Source: Schistocerca nitens (lineage: Eukaryota > Arthropoda > Insecta > Orthoptera > Acrididae). Taken from it: a stretch of 64,000 nt of DNA. This document shows, piece by piece, positions 44,183-54,684 of this stretch. The first letter of the stretch is position 1; each line of letters begins with the position of its first letter. The position numbers and the translations under genes are program-made. The DNA lies in the NCBI RefSeq assembly GCF_023898315.1, contig NC_064614.1, positions 375,347,348 through 375,411,347 on the forward strand. Reading direction: 5' to 3'. The notes beneath the pieces are model-generated. The model was not told where the DNA came from. It saw nothing but the letters and a program-made list of their open reading frames with translations, and made no database searches.

Positions 44183-44893
44183 AGTAAGTAGGCTGTTTAG
44201 GTTTTTATGTTGGTAACGCCATATAGCGCTCTATATGAAAATCACTGACTGTGCTGCTTGCCGTCTGTGGCTGGTTTGCGTTGTTGGAATTTGCTATTGT
44301 AGTGTTGGGCAGTTGGCTGTTATGTTAACAGCACGTAGCGTTGCGCAGTTGGAGGTGAGCCGCCAGCAGTGGTGGATGTGGGGAGAGAGATGGCGGAGTT
44401 TTGAGAGCGGATGATCTGGACGTGTGTCCATCAGAGACAGTAAATTTGTAAGACTGGATGTCATGAACTGATATATATGTATTATGACTTTTGAACACTA
44501 TTGAGGTAAATACATTGTTTGTTCTTTATCAAAATCTTTCATTTTCTAACTATGCCTATCAGTAGTTAGTGACTTCAGTAGTTAGAATCTTTTATTTAGC
44601 TGGCAATATTGGCACTCGCTGTATTGCAGTAGTTCGACTAATGAAGATTTTTGTGAGGTAAGTGATTCATGAAAGATGTAGGTTATTGTTAGTCAGGGCC
44701 ATTCTTTTTTAGGGATTATTAAAAGTCAGATTACGTTGCGCTAAAAATATTGTGTGTCAGTTTAATAATGATCAGAATAAGTAAAGAGAGAAATGTCTGA
44801 GTACTTTCAGTTTTGCTCAGCTGTTTAAAAATCAAATTACGTAAGGGGTTTACCAGCACAGTAATTCACTAATTTTTCTAAGGGGACGTTTCA
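44183..44893 (+). mobile_element. Solo LTR-like repeat with 4-bp TSD
   Basis: From AGTAAGTAGGCTGTTTAGG to AAGGGGACGTTTCA, flanked by ACCT on both sides (44179-44182 and 44894-44897). The right end is CA as in LTRs; the expected left TG appears to have mutated to AG. I recognise the sequence as a common Schistocerca repeat. A 4-bp TSD suggests a Gypsy-type element. A partial relative may lie at 28700-28950. The orientation given is by convention of the right-hand CA end and is uncertain. Confidence 0.6.
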
Positions 44894-45167
44894 ACCTGTT
44901 ATTTGATTGCACCACAGAAGTACATGCTATCAAGCCTCTATTGCTGAGATTCGAATATGGAGCAATAGGTATTAAAAATTCTGTAGATAACCTTTATGTT
45001 CGCCCTGTATTTTACGGCTATTCTCAGTGCGAGAGTTCCGTGTTTTATAGTTAGCCTTGACTGTTAAAAATTTCTCCTTCGATTCTACTGAGGCGCGTTC
45101 GGTGTTATATGATATTCCACACCTGACGCGGTTGTGAACTGCTTAAGCAAAGAATACTTGCTCCCTT

Positions 45168-45715
45168 TAAGGATGCCGCGCCTCACGTCCAGCTATTGTA
45201 TAATTTGGAATTATTTTCATTAAAGATGTTGTATTTTGTAAATTCTGCGGTGCGTACGTCAAGTCGAAGCTATGCTATATATATTTGGATTCTGTTAAAT
45301 AAACTTCTGTTTCTAAGCTGTATTGTAGCTTCTGACTGTCTTTAAGTAAATTTCTGTTTTCATAAACGTGATATACGTCACGTCTAAGCTATATCACATC
45401 TTTGGACTCATTTTCAGAAAATTTCTTTTCTTTTAAAGGTAGCATACGCCACGATTAGTTACATTATATATCTTTTGTCTCTGTTTAAATGAACTGCTGT
45501 TACCTTAAAAGTGGCATACGTCATTTTCACCCATATTACATCTTTGATTCAGTCTAAGTAAGAAGTGGACTTACTACAAGGTAAGTCACGTTTTGCTAAG
45601 TTGTACTTTTTAATGCTGTTGGCGTAAATGTGCGTTTCACTCAAAGTGACACAAGTCCCGTCAAAACTTTGAAATACCCATGTATGCTAGTCTTTGATGG
45701 ACTTGAATATCAGTG
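45168..45715. repeat. Degenerate tandem array, about 72-bp units
   Basis: Units start near 45168, 45240, 45364, 45436, 45508 and 45580, each with a version of GGCATACGTCACG followed by an AGCTATATNACATCTTTGG-like stretch and a TTTCTGTT-like end. One unit near 45316 lacks its first half. The units share roughly 60-70% by eye. It lies between the LTR-like repeat and the mariner at 45749 and overlaps neither. It may be an old minisatellite or an internal repeat of an unrecognised element. Confidence 0.65.
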
Positions 45716-45857
45716 GTCTGGACCAATGGTAATTTAGCGCTGTTACCACAGCCTAGTGTTCCACTAAATGTGTTTGCCTCTGTAAGTTACGAAGACGGAA
45801 ATATTTATTACGGTTGGTCACCATAAGAAACGTTACGCGTCCGAGTTGTAACGTCGC

Positions 45858-46004
45858 GACTGCTACGGTCGCAGGTTCGAATCCTGCCTCGGGCATGGAT
45901 GTGTGTGATGTCCTTAGGTTAGTTAGGTTTAAGTAGTTCTAAGTTCTAGGGGACTGATGACCACAGATGTTAAGTCCCATAGTGCTCAGAGCCATTTGAA
46001 CCAT
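45858..46004 (+). mobile_element. SINE family 1, 5'-truncated, 12-bp TSD
   Basis: Begins inside the tRNA-like head (GACTGCTACGGTCGCAGG) and runs to GAGCCATTTGAACCA. The TSD TTGTAACGTCGC is perfect (45846-45857 and 46005-46016). A TSD around a truncated copy means it was truncated during insertion, as happens in target-primed reverse transcription. Confidence 0.93.
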
Positions 46005-46152
46005 TTGTAACGTCGCCTGCTTCACGGAGCGAGAAGCTTCTTCAATGCGCTGTTAGACTGCCGACTGTCGCCGCACGCGGCCGTATACCCGACATTCGAG
46101 CCACATAAACAAACGAGGCTCAATTTATCACAGTTACTGACATCGGTTGAAG

Positions 46153-47471
46153 ATGTCATACACGAACAACGAGTACGTTGACATGTTGCTGATGCTCGGA
46201 GAGTGCCGACACGATGCCACTGAAGCAGCCATGGCGTTCGCCGTGAGATATTCTGAGCGAAGAGCTCCGGCAGCCATTACGTTCTTACGTGCCGAACAAC
46301 GTCTTCGGGAAACGGGCAGCTTGGTAATGCGCCGCAGTAACAGACGAAGAAGTGCAAGAAGTGAGGAGACGGAGGTGTTTGTTTTAGCTGCAGTACACCA
46401 CGATCCTCACGTCAAAATGGCTCTGAGCACTATGGGACTCAACTGCTGAGGTCATTAGTCCCCTAGAACTTAGAACTAGTTAAACCTAACTAACCTAAGG
46501 ACATCACAAACATCCATGCCCGAGGCAGGATTCGAACCTGCGACCGTAGCGGTCTTGCGGTTCCAGACTGCAGCGCCTTTAACCGCACGGCCACTTCGGC
46601 CGGCCCTCACGTCAGCTTACGAGCCGTTGCTGCAGTCGGTGGTGTCAGTGTCACATATGTGTGGCGTATAGTACACGGGCACAGGTTTCACCCATACCGC
46701 CTGTCACTGACCCAGGAGCTGCATGGGAACGATTTCCGTGAATTCTGTGAATGGGCCATGCGTAATTTCACGCTGGAGTCTTTACAAGGTGTTATGTTCT
46801 CTGATGAGTCCACATTCACAAATTATGGTGCAATGAATCGCCATAACGTGCACTGCTGGGCCGCAGACAATCCTCGGTGGGTACGACCTGTCGACTGTCA
46901 ACGTCAACGTAGGTGGTCTATTAATGTATGGTGCGGAATCCTTGGGGATGAAATCATCGGTCCACACTACTTCCCAGGTAGACTGACAGGTGAGTTATAT
47001 TCCGCGTTTATAGTCGACAGTTTGGGTGGTCTCCTTAAACATGTGTGTCTACACACGAGAGTCCATATGTGGATGCAGCACCATTGTCAACCAGCCCACT
47101 CTGTGTGTGATTTTGTGGAAGAACTAAACAACAGGTCTGCAGGAAGGTGGTTGGGGCGCCATGGGCCTCAGTCATGGCCCACAAGGTCGCCCGATTTAAC
47201 ACCATTAGATTTCTTTTTGTGGGGATATCTAAAGGATCGTGTTTATGTCACTCAGCCCACATCCCCAGATGATCTAAAACGACGCATCGAGGACGGATGT
47301 TGCTCCGTGACACCGGCTTTGTTACATCCTTTAGAAGGCGTATTGCATTGTGCATCCAGAAACATGGACACACATTTGAATATCTCGTTTAAATCAACTT
47401 CCCACCGCCAGAACATCCATCACCCACCACACAGCCATGCATTATGTACAGTGTGTGGTAGCTGCCCTTGA
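46153..47471 (+). pseudogene. DD41D-type mariner transposase, SINE-interrupted
   Basis: The N-terminal helix-turn-helix domain is MSYTNNEYVDMLLMLGECRH with RAEQRLRETGSL. The SINE at 46415-46604 interrupts it at DPHV; subtracting the SINE plus one TSD (200 bp) puts both parts in one continuous frame. The catalytic part has VMFSDESTF (first Asp), SINVWCGILGD, HYFPGRLTGELY, and SPDLTPLDFFLWGYLKD (third Asp). The motif usually reading MxFQHDGAP is MWMQHHCQP, so the second catalytic Asp is His. Counting from that His to the last Asp gives 41 residues, as in DD41D (rosa-like) elements. Inactive because of both the SINE and the Asp loss. Confidence 0.88.
46415..46604 (-). mobile_element. SINE family 1, 10-bp TSD, inside transposase
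   Basis: Full minus-strand copy with class II tRNA-like head, B-box GGTTCGAATCC and GAGCCATTTTG end. The perfect TSD CCTCACGTCA lies at 46405-46414 and 46605-46614. Confidence 0.95.
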
Positions 47472-48095
47472 AACTTTGAAGGGTTGTAGCTCCCAAACTA
47501 AAAGTGATAGGAATGTAATTTAAATTGATGTATACACAGCTGGTGTTACTGATTCCAGTGCATGATAGAAACAACTAATGTTCCATTTTAAAGATTGTAT
47601 CTTTTTGCTGTAAGTCTTTGGATAATAACACAATAAACTGTGTTCACAGTTCCACAGACAGTGTAACGCTTTTTATGGTGACCTACCGCAATAAATATTT
47701 CCGTCGTCTATTACTTCGTAACTTACAGAGGCAAACACATTTAGTGTAGCACCCTGTATATAATTTAATGATTATTTATGTTACATTTGTTGCTATTTAC
47801 GGGTCTGTACCTTACCATTCCCTTCACCCGCTAAGCAATTACTACCTGCTTAACAGCGTGTTGAACTGCCTTTGGAACCCTACACAGCAGCCAGTCTGCA
47901 TGAAATGGAATCCACAAGTCCTTGGTAAGTTTCCGGAGTTGCGTGGCACCGGATGTTTATGCGCAAGTTACCGAACTCACGTAAATTACGGCCGGTCGTT
48001 TGAGGGGACGGATCAATAGCGTCCAGAAGTGTTCCATCAAGTCCTTATTAGACGAGATCAACGTGAGCTCACTGTCACGCTTCTCATATCACTAC

Positions 48096-48305
48096 ACAGA
48101 GCGGATTACCGCAATGGTTAGCACTCACGGCTCGCATCCTGATTTAGGTTTTCCGTGATTTCTCTAAATCCCTTAAGGCAAATGCTAGGATGTCTTCGAA
48201 AGGGCTCTGCCGATTTCCCTCTCCACCCTTCCCTAATCAGAACTTGTGCTCCGTCTTTAATGACCTCGATGTCGACGGAACGTTAAACACTAATCTCCTC
48301 CACAG
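48096..48305 (+). mobile_element. SINE family 4, partial head, short TSD
   Basis: CAATGGTTAGCACTC (A-box region), CATCCTGATTTAGGTTTTCC, GATTTCTCTAAATCCC and GATGTCGACGGAACGTTAAA mark the family. The middle of the tRNA-like head is deleted. The flanks ATCACTAC (48088-48095) and ATCACTGC (48306-48313) form an 8-bp TSD with one mismatch. Confidence 0.8.
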
Positions 48306-48790
48306 ATCACTGCTGCATGATTCTCGCCTTGTTTCATCAACACTGGGAAAGACATCAGTCATGAAGGGCTGCAGACAACCCGTATTACAGTTCATATAGT
48401 CCACCGCTGTCATGGTGCCTTCGGTTACCACCGCAGGTCCTATGGAAGCCCAGGGGATTGCGTCCCGTAGCGTATTACTGCCCCCAGCGCCTGCGTCCGT
48501 GCCACAGTACATGTTTTGAGCAGTCGTTCGCCTGGATGACAGCGTGTCCGCACAGGACCATCTACCTGGTGAAAAAATAAACGTGATTCGTCCACACAGG
48601 TAACAAGTTTCCTTTGACCGAAGGCCTCATTTCGAAGATCCCGTGACCGCTGCAGACGTAATTGCCAGTATCGTTGGGTTGACATGGAAACATGTAGGGA
48701 TCTTCTGTTACGGACTGTCAGGTTCACCACTGTGCACTGAACGGTGTGCTCTGAAACAGTCCTGTGATGAGGCCCAGAGGTCCAACACCT
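48306..48790 (-). pseudogene. Tc1-like transposase fragment, family B
   Basis: Minus-strand frame: MVNLTVRNRRSLHVSMSTQR, YWQLRLQRSRDLRNEAFGQR, then CVDESRLFFHQVDG with the first catalytic Asp, CHPGERLLKTCTVARTQA, and after a frame change AIPWASIGPAVVTEGTM and TDVFPSVDE. The second Asp region would lie beyond the SINE at 48096-48305 and is not recoverable. The N-terminal domain would continue past the SINE at 48812 but is lost. Confidence 0.8.
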
Positions 48791-48811
48791 TGCCGCTTAC
48801 AGCTGGTTTCA

Positions 48812-49008
48812 ATGGTTCTAAAGGTTCTGAGCACTATGGGACTTAACATCTGAGGTCATCAGTCCCCTAGACTTAGAACTACTTAAACCTAACTAACCTA
48901 AGGACAGCACACACATCCATGCCCGAAGCAGGATTCGAACCTGCGACCGTAGCAGCAGCGCGGTTCCGGACTGAAGTGCCTAGAACCGCTCGTCCACAAC
49001 GGCCGGCT
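48812..49008 (-). mobile_element. SINE family 1, 12-bp TSD
   Basis: Full-length minus-strand copy. The perfect TSD CAGCTGGTTTCA lies at 48800-48811 and 49009-49020. The head's variable arm is altered (GCTGCTACGGTCGC). Confidence 0.95.
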
Positions 49009-49183
49009 CAGCTGGTTTCACCAGACTTCCAGCAGATGCCTACGAGTGTAGCATGGTAACAACCGGAAAGCATTGCCATTTACGTTGTGCTTATTATCAG
49101 GTGGCAGCGATTGCAAACTGGCATTTGTTAAAATCGCTTATGTCACAGGATATCGTCCTCTGCGGCCGGTATCATTGTCAAAA

Positions 49184-49405
49184 GCCGCGCGGTGTAGGCG
49201 TGCAGTCTGAGGGGTCTTGTCACTGATCGTGCGGCTGCCCCCCCCCCCCTCCCCCACGGAAGTTTGAGTCCTCCCTCGGGCATGGGTGTGTGTGTTGTCG
49301 TCAGCGTAAGTTAGTTTAATTATTGTGTAAGCCTAGGGACCGATGACCTCAGCAATTTGGTCCCATAGTCCTTCCCACAAATTTCCAATTTTCCAATTTT
49401 CCAAG
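49184..49405 (+). mobile_element. SINE family 2, full length, 11-bp TSD
   Basis: Head GCCGCGCGGTGTAGGCGTGC with a C-rich tract at about 49231-49250 and B-box-like GTTTGAGTCCTCC. The body has GTGTGTGTTGTCGTC, GTGTAAGCCTAGGGACCGAT and CAGCAATTTGGTCCCATAG, and the 3' tail repeats CCAATTTT. The TSD CATTGTCAAAA/CACTGTCAAAA lies at 49173-49183 and 49406-49416. The 3' fragment at 10596-10672 is the same family. Confidence 0.9.
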
Positions 49406-49550
49406 CACTGTCAAAATAATTCGCCAACCGTCACTGCTCCGCTCCGCTTATATACTTTCCGCGTCTCGTCCCCCCAGCGTCACCAGGTGGCGCTCAGCCT
49501 GTAAGTCACTGCTTACGATGAATCGTGACCAACGCTGATAGTTTCCGCTA

Positions 49551-51285
49551 AGTGACGCTCGAGAAATAGGAATGCGTGTTATAATTTTGTACTGTACATT
49601 TTGTCTGAAGTACTAAAAATGTTTATTCTGTATTTGCTTCATGATCCACGATCGAGTTGAGAAAGATATTGCATGCTGTTTGAGGACGCGGCAGCGGGTG
49701 TGCCGGACACTTTTGGGGTGCAGCCGACAGCCACTGGGCGGGAGACGACATGGAAGACGTTGTCGAGACTGAATTTAATTATTAAAAATGTCTTGCTAAT
49801 AAACGAAATGATAAAATTTACTCACTGTTGTATCTGATGTCAGACTGTGAATGTTAAGCGTTGTGTTCCGTTAGACATGTGTCTGTTGGTGAATCAGTGT
49901 ACGCAGGAAGACTTGTTAGGATACGTCGGTTGTGGGAATTGTTTATTACCACAACTTTTAATTATGAGACTTTCAACTTGAAGGAATATTAGCCAAGCAA
50001 CTTTAAATGGGTATTAACACCGCTCAGAGTGAATAAATGGAAGTTAAAATTGAAGTAAATGTTAGCATGCTTTGTATAGAATCGGAAGTGTTGCGTTATT
50101 TTTGGCAGTTAATATTGCGAAGATTTAGACTGATTATTTTGCACTTCAGTAATGAATGCATACAGAACTTTATGAAAGCTTTACGAAATGTTATACTCCT
50201 TTACGCAGCAACACAGTCATTGTTGGTTAAATACAAATCAACGAACTACATTACGACGGATACGAATTCAGTGCCAGTGGGTTTCATCGAGCAAACTGAG
50301 TGGAGCTATTAACGGCACTTAGAGTTTTGTTGAAGAACTGATAAGATCTAAGTGTAACTCTTGTAGGTTACTGGCGTCTTGTAGGCCAGTTATAAGGAAT
50401 ATCGGAGTGATTTTTGCAAAGCACTACTCCAGTTATTAATAAGTGTGTCGTCTCTGACTGCGATTCATAGGTGACGTGGACACCGACATTTAAACTCTAA
50501 TAACAGAGTGGAGCTTATGATATCGCTTGAAGTGAGTTATTCAAACTCTTACGTGCTTAAGTAAAGGCTTATCGTTAGATATTTTCGTTGTAAAAGCACA
50601 TGAAAGAGGACATTAACACCAGAAATTATCGTGTTGTTTGAACATCGATGTATGCAATCTTCGCTTGTTTCACAATATCACAAATTTTCCCACGGACGCA
50701 ACTCAACATTCTACATCCAGTTTATACTTGCGTCTTCTCCTTGATAACGAAAAGGGCTTGCAGAAATAATCGTATTTAAATGGAAGAATATTTGACTCAT
50801 ACGAATATTATTGAGAGTTCATATGAATTCTGGTTACACTATGATTTCTATCTGCGGCGTGGTGACACATGGTCACTCCACAAAATACACAATATATGGA
50901 AGTCCTTATCCATTAATCAATTCGTAGCATGCAGTCATAGATGACGTCAGGAGAAGTGTAAAAGTGCACGTTTCTCGGAGGGCAGTTGTAATACTTTGCT
51001 CCATCAGTGTGGCTTGCCATACTTATTTTCTTATATCCTGTCCTCGTTTTGTATACTCATCTGTTGCATTAATACGCACGGAAACACGACATGAACTTTT
51101 AATTCCCTCCTCCAACCCATCCGCAACGCCCTCACCTGCTGAAATCCTGATTGTGCAGTTGCTATTATTGTGTCTATTTACTGTGATTCATAAAGCTTTT
51201 GATGTCCAATTACAAAAGATCACTTAAGCTTTTCTGTAGTGCTTATGGTAACTCAAAGAAAGTGAACACGCTTTAAAATATTTAT
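49551..51285. other. No recognisable feature
   Basis: About 1.7 kb of AT-rich DNA with no TIR, TSD-flanked insert, tRNA box or domain motif. Possibly unique intergenic or intronic sequence. Confidence 0.4.
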
Positions 51286-51620
51286 ATTTTGGGAAGGTCC
51301 TTTTCTGATCCTGCAGCAGAGGACTTGGCCGGTTCTCAGAAGGAGCTCGTCTTGGGCAGGTTCTGTGGCGGCGACCAGGATGTCGGCGGCGGCGGGCGCT
51401 CATACCTGAAGACAAGCGGCGGCTGTTTGCTGACATCTTGCGGAGGCGGCGCGCTTCTTTCAGCAGGTAATGGGCGCCTGGGCGGCCATCAGATAGCGCA
51501 CCGGCGGCTGCAGATTGCTGATGCGCAGATAACACCCGCGGGTCACGTGCCCACAGCCCGCGGGCAAGGAGGCGGCCGGGTCGCCGCAGACGTCGCTGGA
51601 CCTCAGCCCGCCACGTAAGG
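51286..51620. other. GC-rich island with bidirectional open frames
   Basis: GGCGGCGGCGGG-type runs and repeated CGGCGGCTG strings give a strong local GC peak. A plus-strand frame (51289-51618) and a minus-strand frame (51224-51535) both stay open, as expected in GC-rich DNA without any coding requirement. The predicted peptides are Gly/Ala/Arg-rich and match no domain I know. A CpG-rich promoter or first exon is possible. Confidence 0.35.
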
Positions 51621-51743
51621 AAGGAAGCGGCAGTGGTTCACTGAGTGCAGGGGGATTCAGCAACAAACGGAAATGCCCCTAAGACGTCATGCCACAGGTA
51701 GGCAGAGTGACCGTACACAAGTGACTAGGATTACAGAGACGTA

Positions 51744-51819
51744 CAAAATCGCTCACTTGGAGAATTCACTACTGGAGTGATCAAAATCGCTCACTTGGAG
51801 AATTCAGAACTGGGGTGAT
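51744..51819. repeat. Tandem duplication, two 38-bp units
   Basis: Each unit starts CAAAATCGCTCACTTGGAG and ends CTGGNGTGAT. The units (51744-51781 and 51782-51819) differ at a few bases. The surrounding stretch from 51620 to 52335 holds nothing else recognisable. Confidence 0.9.
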
Positions 51820-52347
51820 TGCAGACAGCCAGCAGTAAACGAATTCACTTCGCACATTAACATATAGAATGACAACTACCCGCCACACCACTTAAATGCA
51901 TATAAGTACCGTTTCCCAACTGTCCTCGTGTCCTCTCAGCGACGTCTTTATAAAACATCAAAGAAAATGGATACCGCTGTCTTAGGAGGATTCAGCAGAA
52001 TGTGAAAATTACACCAGCAAGTACGTTTAGAAGAAAGGAATTACAGAGACTCGTTGTCTGAACAACCTCTAGTAAGGAACAACCTTCGTTTTGAAAGGGG
52101 TCCGTCAGATCCATTTGATACGTTTTAATCACATACTGCTGGGCTGTTACTGGGTTTCAGATGTTTACTGTAGTTGGAAGTCGGTTTCTGTTCTCCAGGA
52201 GGTAAGCACCATGATGCTGCGTTGTGGCGGGGCTCGAAGCAGGACCCGTAAGAACACTAAAGTCAACAGCAGTTGCCATCGAGACTGTTTCATTGAGTTT
52301 TAATATTTTACACTAATCGCTGTTAATCCTCCAGTGAAAGAATGCTT

Positions 52348-52546
52348 GCCGGCCGCGGTGGTCTCGCGGTTCTAGGCGCGCAGTCCGGAACCGTGCGACT
52401 GCTACGGTCGCAGGTTCGAATCCTGCCTCGGGCATGGATGTGTGTGATGTCCTTAGGTTAGTTAGGTTTAAGTAGTTCTAAGTTCTAGGGGACTGATGAC
52501 CACAGCAGTTGAGTCCCATAGTGCTCAGAGCCATTTGAACCATTTT
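52348..52546 (+). mobile_element. SINE family 1, 12-bp TSD
   Basis: Class II tRNA-like head (GCCGGCCGCGGTGGTCTCGC), variable arm GCGACTGCTACGGTCGC, B-box GGTTCGAATCC, GAGCCATTTGAACCATTTT tail. The TSD GAAAGAATGCTT/GAAGGAATGCTT lies at 52336-52347 and 52547-52558 with one mismatch. Confidence 0.93.
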
Positions 52547-52558
52547 GAAGGAATGCTT

Positions 52559-53408
52559 CCTAAAATTTCAAATTCCTCTATGTAATGGAATCGATCCACT
52601 ACATCTATATTTTGCTATCCCAATCCTTTTTCCATTGTCCCACCAATGTGTTTTCATTCAGTATGTTTGGTTTGAATGTATGAGACGAGCGCATTTTCTT
52701 GTAGGTGAAGGGAGTTTTGTAGCCTGCAAGGACAGTCCGGAGGGTGGTTAAGCACAAGGGCTGAGAGGTTTACCCACAGGTAGAGACAGGTACTATTGTA
52801 GGAGAGTTGACGGATACTGCTGCTCGAGGACGCCAAGGAACTGGATTTGCTAACTAACGATCATGATGTCGTAACACAACTCGATGCATGCACGAAACCA
52901 GATAGTAGTCGGGCGCCATACAGGATTTGTTCTCTTTCACTGTGTTCGTGTCATAACCGTTGTGTTATGATACTGTGCCGTTTCAAGGCAACAACCTACT
53001 GAAGATTTACTACAAACACGTCACTCCTGGTACTAGTAGTTATAATTAAATGTCACTTGTTGAAATATCGATGGAAAAGCCTTCAGGAAATCATAAGATG
53101 AAGGAAAGTACCTGAACGTGAATGTGTTAACAGTAATAAATAGAGGAACTGGGTCACGGACTCAGTGGAAGTATCCTGTTTTATGGTAATATTTTCTTCT
53201 TCTTCTTTGCATTTTTTGCACATTCAGTGACAGTCTTTTTAATGTAATACAACTATGTTCTGCAATATTCGATGCTATTTGTGCTCTCTCAGGAATCAGT
53301 TTCTTTGATTTTGTAACTTCAGTCTGATTAAAAAATGAAAGATGAAACTGATGCGAGGGAAGCGAACAGCGGTGGCATTTATATCCCGACTTGTCACAAA
53401 TATTTTGG
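52559..53408. other. No recognisable feature
   Basis: About 850 bp. Short frames only; no repeat boundary or domain motif on either strand. Confidence 0.4.
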
Positions 53409-53419
53409 TGTTCTCTCCA

Positions 53420-53617
53420 GCCGGCCACAGTGGCCGAGCGGTTCTAGGCGCTTCAGTTTGAAACCGCGCGACCGCTACGGTCGCAAGTTCGAATCCTGCC
53501 TCGGGCATGGGTGTGTGTGATGTCCTTAGTTAGGTTTAAGTAGTTCTAAGTTCTAGGGGACTGATGACGTCAGATGTTAAGTCCTACAGTGCTCAGAGCC
53601 ATTTGAACCATTATTTT
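53420..53617 (+). mobile_element. SINE family 1, 11-bp TSD
   Basis: Full-length copy with head GCCGGCCACAGTGGCCGAGC, variable arm GCGACCGCTACGGTCGC and the usual tail. The perfect TSD TGTTCTCTCCA lies at 53409-53419 and 53618-53628. The following 370 bp hold nothing recognisable. Confidence 0.95.
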
Positions 53618-54260
53618 TGTTCTCTCCACATATGTCGCGATTTCGGAAGGTGTGATAAGGAGCGAATCTAGGAGTACATCTTAAACTGCTGTGAATGAAA
53701 AGAGTAGCAATAACATTCACATTCTGGCTTGTCACTAATATTTAGCCTTTTATTTCCAAATATGATGCGATTGACAAGGGTGTAGTTGGGCAAGAACCCA
53801 AGAGCAAATCTTACATGTCAACAGAACTATTTAGAGCCCAAGTCGCTAAGCAGCACTGTTACAAACTTTCTGCCTTTTTTTATAACATCATGAATGTCAG
53901 CCAAACGGCAATCAGTTCTCTGGCGCCCGCGAGAGGCAAGTGTTTACTTATAGGTTGGTATCAGGAAGCAATGGTCTATGGGGTAGTGGTTCCCTGCCCG
54001 CCCGGTTAGCTGTGCGGTCTAACGCACGGCTTTCGGGGCGGAAAGACGTGCGCGTCCCGGGCACGAATCTGCCCGGCGGATTAGTGTCGAGGTTCGGGGT
54101 GCCGGCCAGTCTGTGGATGGTTTTTCAGGCGGTTTTCCATCTGCCTCGGGGCATGCGGCCTGGTTCTCCCTTTTCCGCCTCAGTTACACTATGTCGGCTA
54201 TTTCTGCGCAAACACGTTCTCCACGTACGTGTGCACCGTAATTACTCTACCACGCAAACA

Positions 54261-54458
54261 AATGGTTCAAATGGCTCTGAGCACTATGCGACTTAACTTC
54301 TGAGGTCATCAGTCGCCTAGAACTTAGAACTAATTAAACCTAACTAACCTAAGGACATCGCACACATCCATGCCCGAGGCAGGATTCGAACCTGCGACCG
54401 TAGCGGTCGCTCGGTTCCAGACTGTAGCGCCTAGAACCGCACGGCCACTCCGGCCAGC
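54261..54458 (-). mobile_element. SINE family 1, 11-bp TSD, nested
   Basis: Minus-strand full-length copy. The perfect TSD CCACGCAAACA lies at 54250-54260 and 54459-54469. With the next SINE it forms a large inverted repeat. Confidence 0.95.
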
Positions 54459-54488
54459 CCACGCAAACATTTGGGTTACACTCGTCTG

Positions 54489-54684
54489 CCGGCCAAGGTG
54501 CCCGAGCGGTTATAGGAGCTACAGTCTGGAACCGCGCGACCGCTATGGCCGCAGGTTCGAATCCTGCCTCGGGCATGGATGTGTGTGATGTCCTTAGTTA
54601 GGTTTAAGTAGTTCTAAGTTCTAGGGCACTGATGACCTCAGAAGTTAAGTCCCATAGTGCTCAGAGCCATTTGAACCATTTTAA
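54489..54684 (+). mobile_element. SINE family 1, 9-bp TSD, nested
   Basis: Plus-strand full-length copy. The TSD ACTCGTCTG/ACTTGTCTG (54480-54488 and 54685-54693) has one mismatch. It is separated from the inverted SINE at 54261-54458 by only 30 bp. Confidence 0.93.

Larger units (their letters stand above)
45749..47756 (+). mobile_element. Mariner-like element with long TIRs and two SINEs
   Basis: The TIRs are about 90 bp: 45749-45839 and 47666-47756 share ACTAAATGTGTTTGCCTCTG, TAAGTTACGAAG, ACGGAAATATTTATT and GGTCACCATAA in inverted orientation. TA follows the right end (47757-47758); the left tip is degraded. SINEs interrupt it at 45858-46004 (between TIR and gene) and 46415-46604 (inside the gene). 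Without the SINEs and their duplicated targets the element would be about 1.65 kb. Confidence 0.9.
47800..49550 (-). mobile_element. Tc1-like element, family B, carrying three SINEs
   Basis: A minus-strand copy of the family at 35625-36766, recognised by matching blocks: ATCAACGTGAGCTCACTGTC, the transposase segment 48306-48790, and CTCCGCTCCGCTTATATACTT with CACCAGGTGGCG at 49437-49490. Three SINEs of three different families sit inside it (48096-48305, 48812-49008, 49184-49405), each with its own TSD, and the element's sequence continues across each. Both element tips are too decayed to place exactly. Confidence 0.75.

Noticed and set aside
53296-53508. Recurring short frames beginning MPEAGFELATVAVARFQT (for example 13539-13739, 53296-53508, 54349-54576)
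   Set aside because: They are antisense or sense translations of the tRNA-like head of family 1 SINEs. Their recurrence reflects repeat copies, not a conserved protein.
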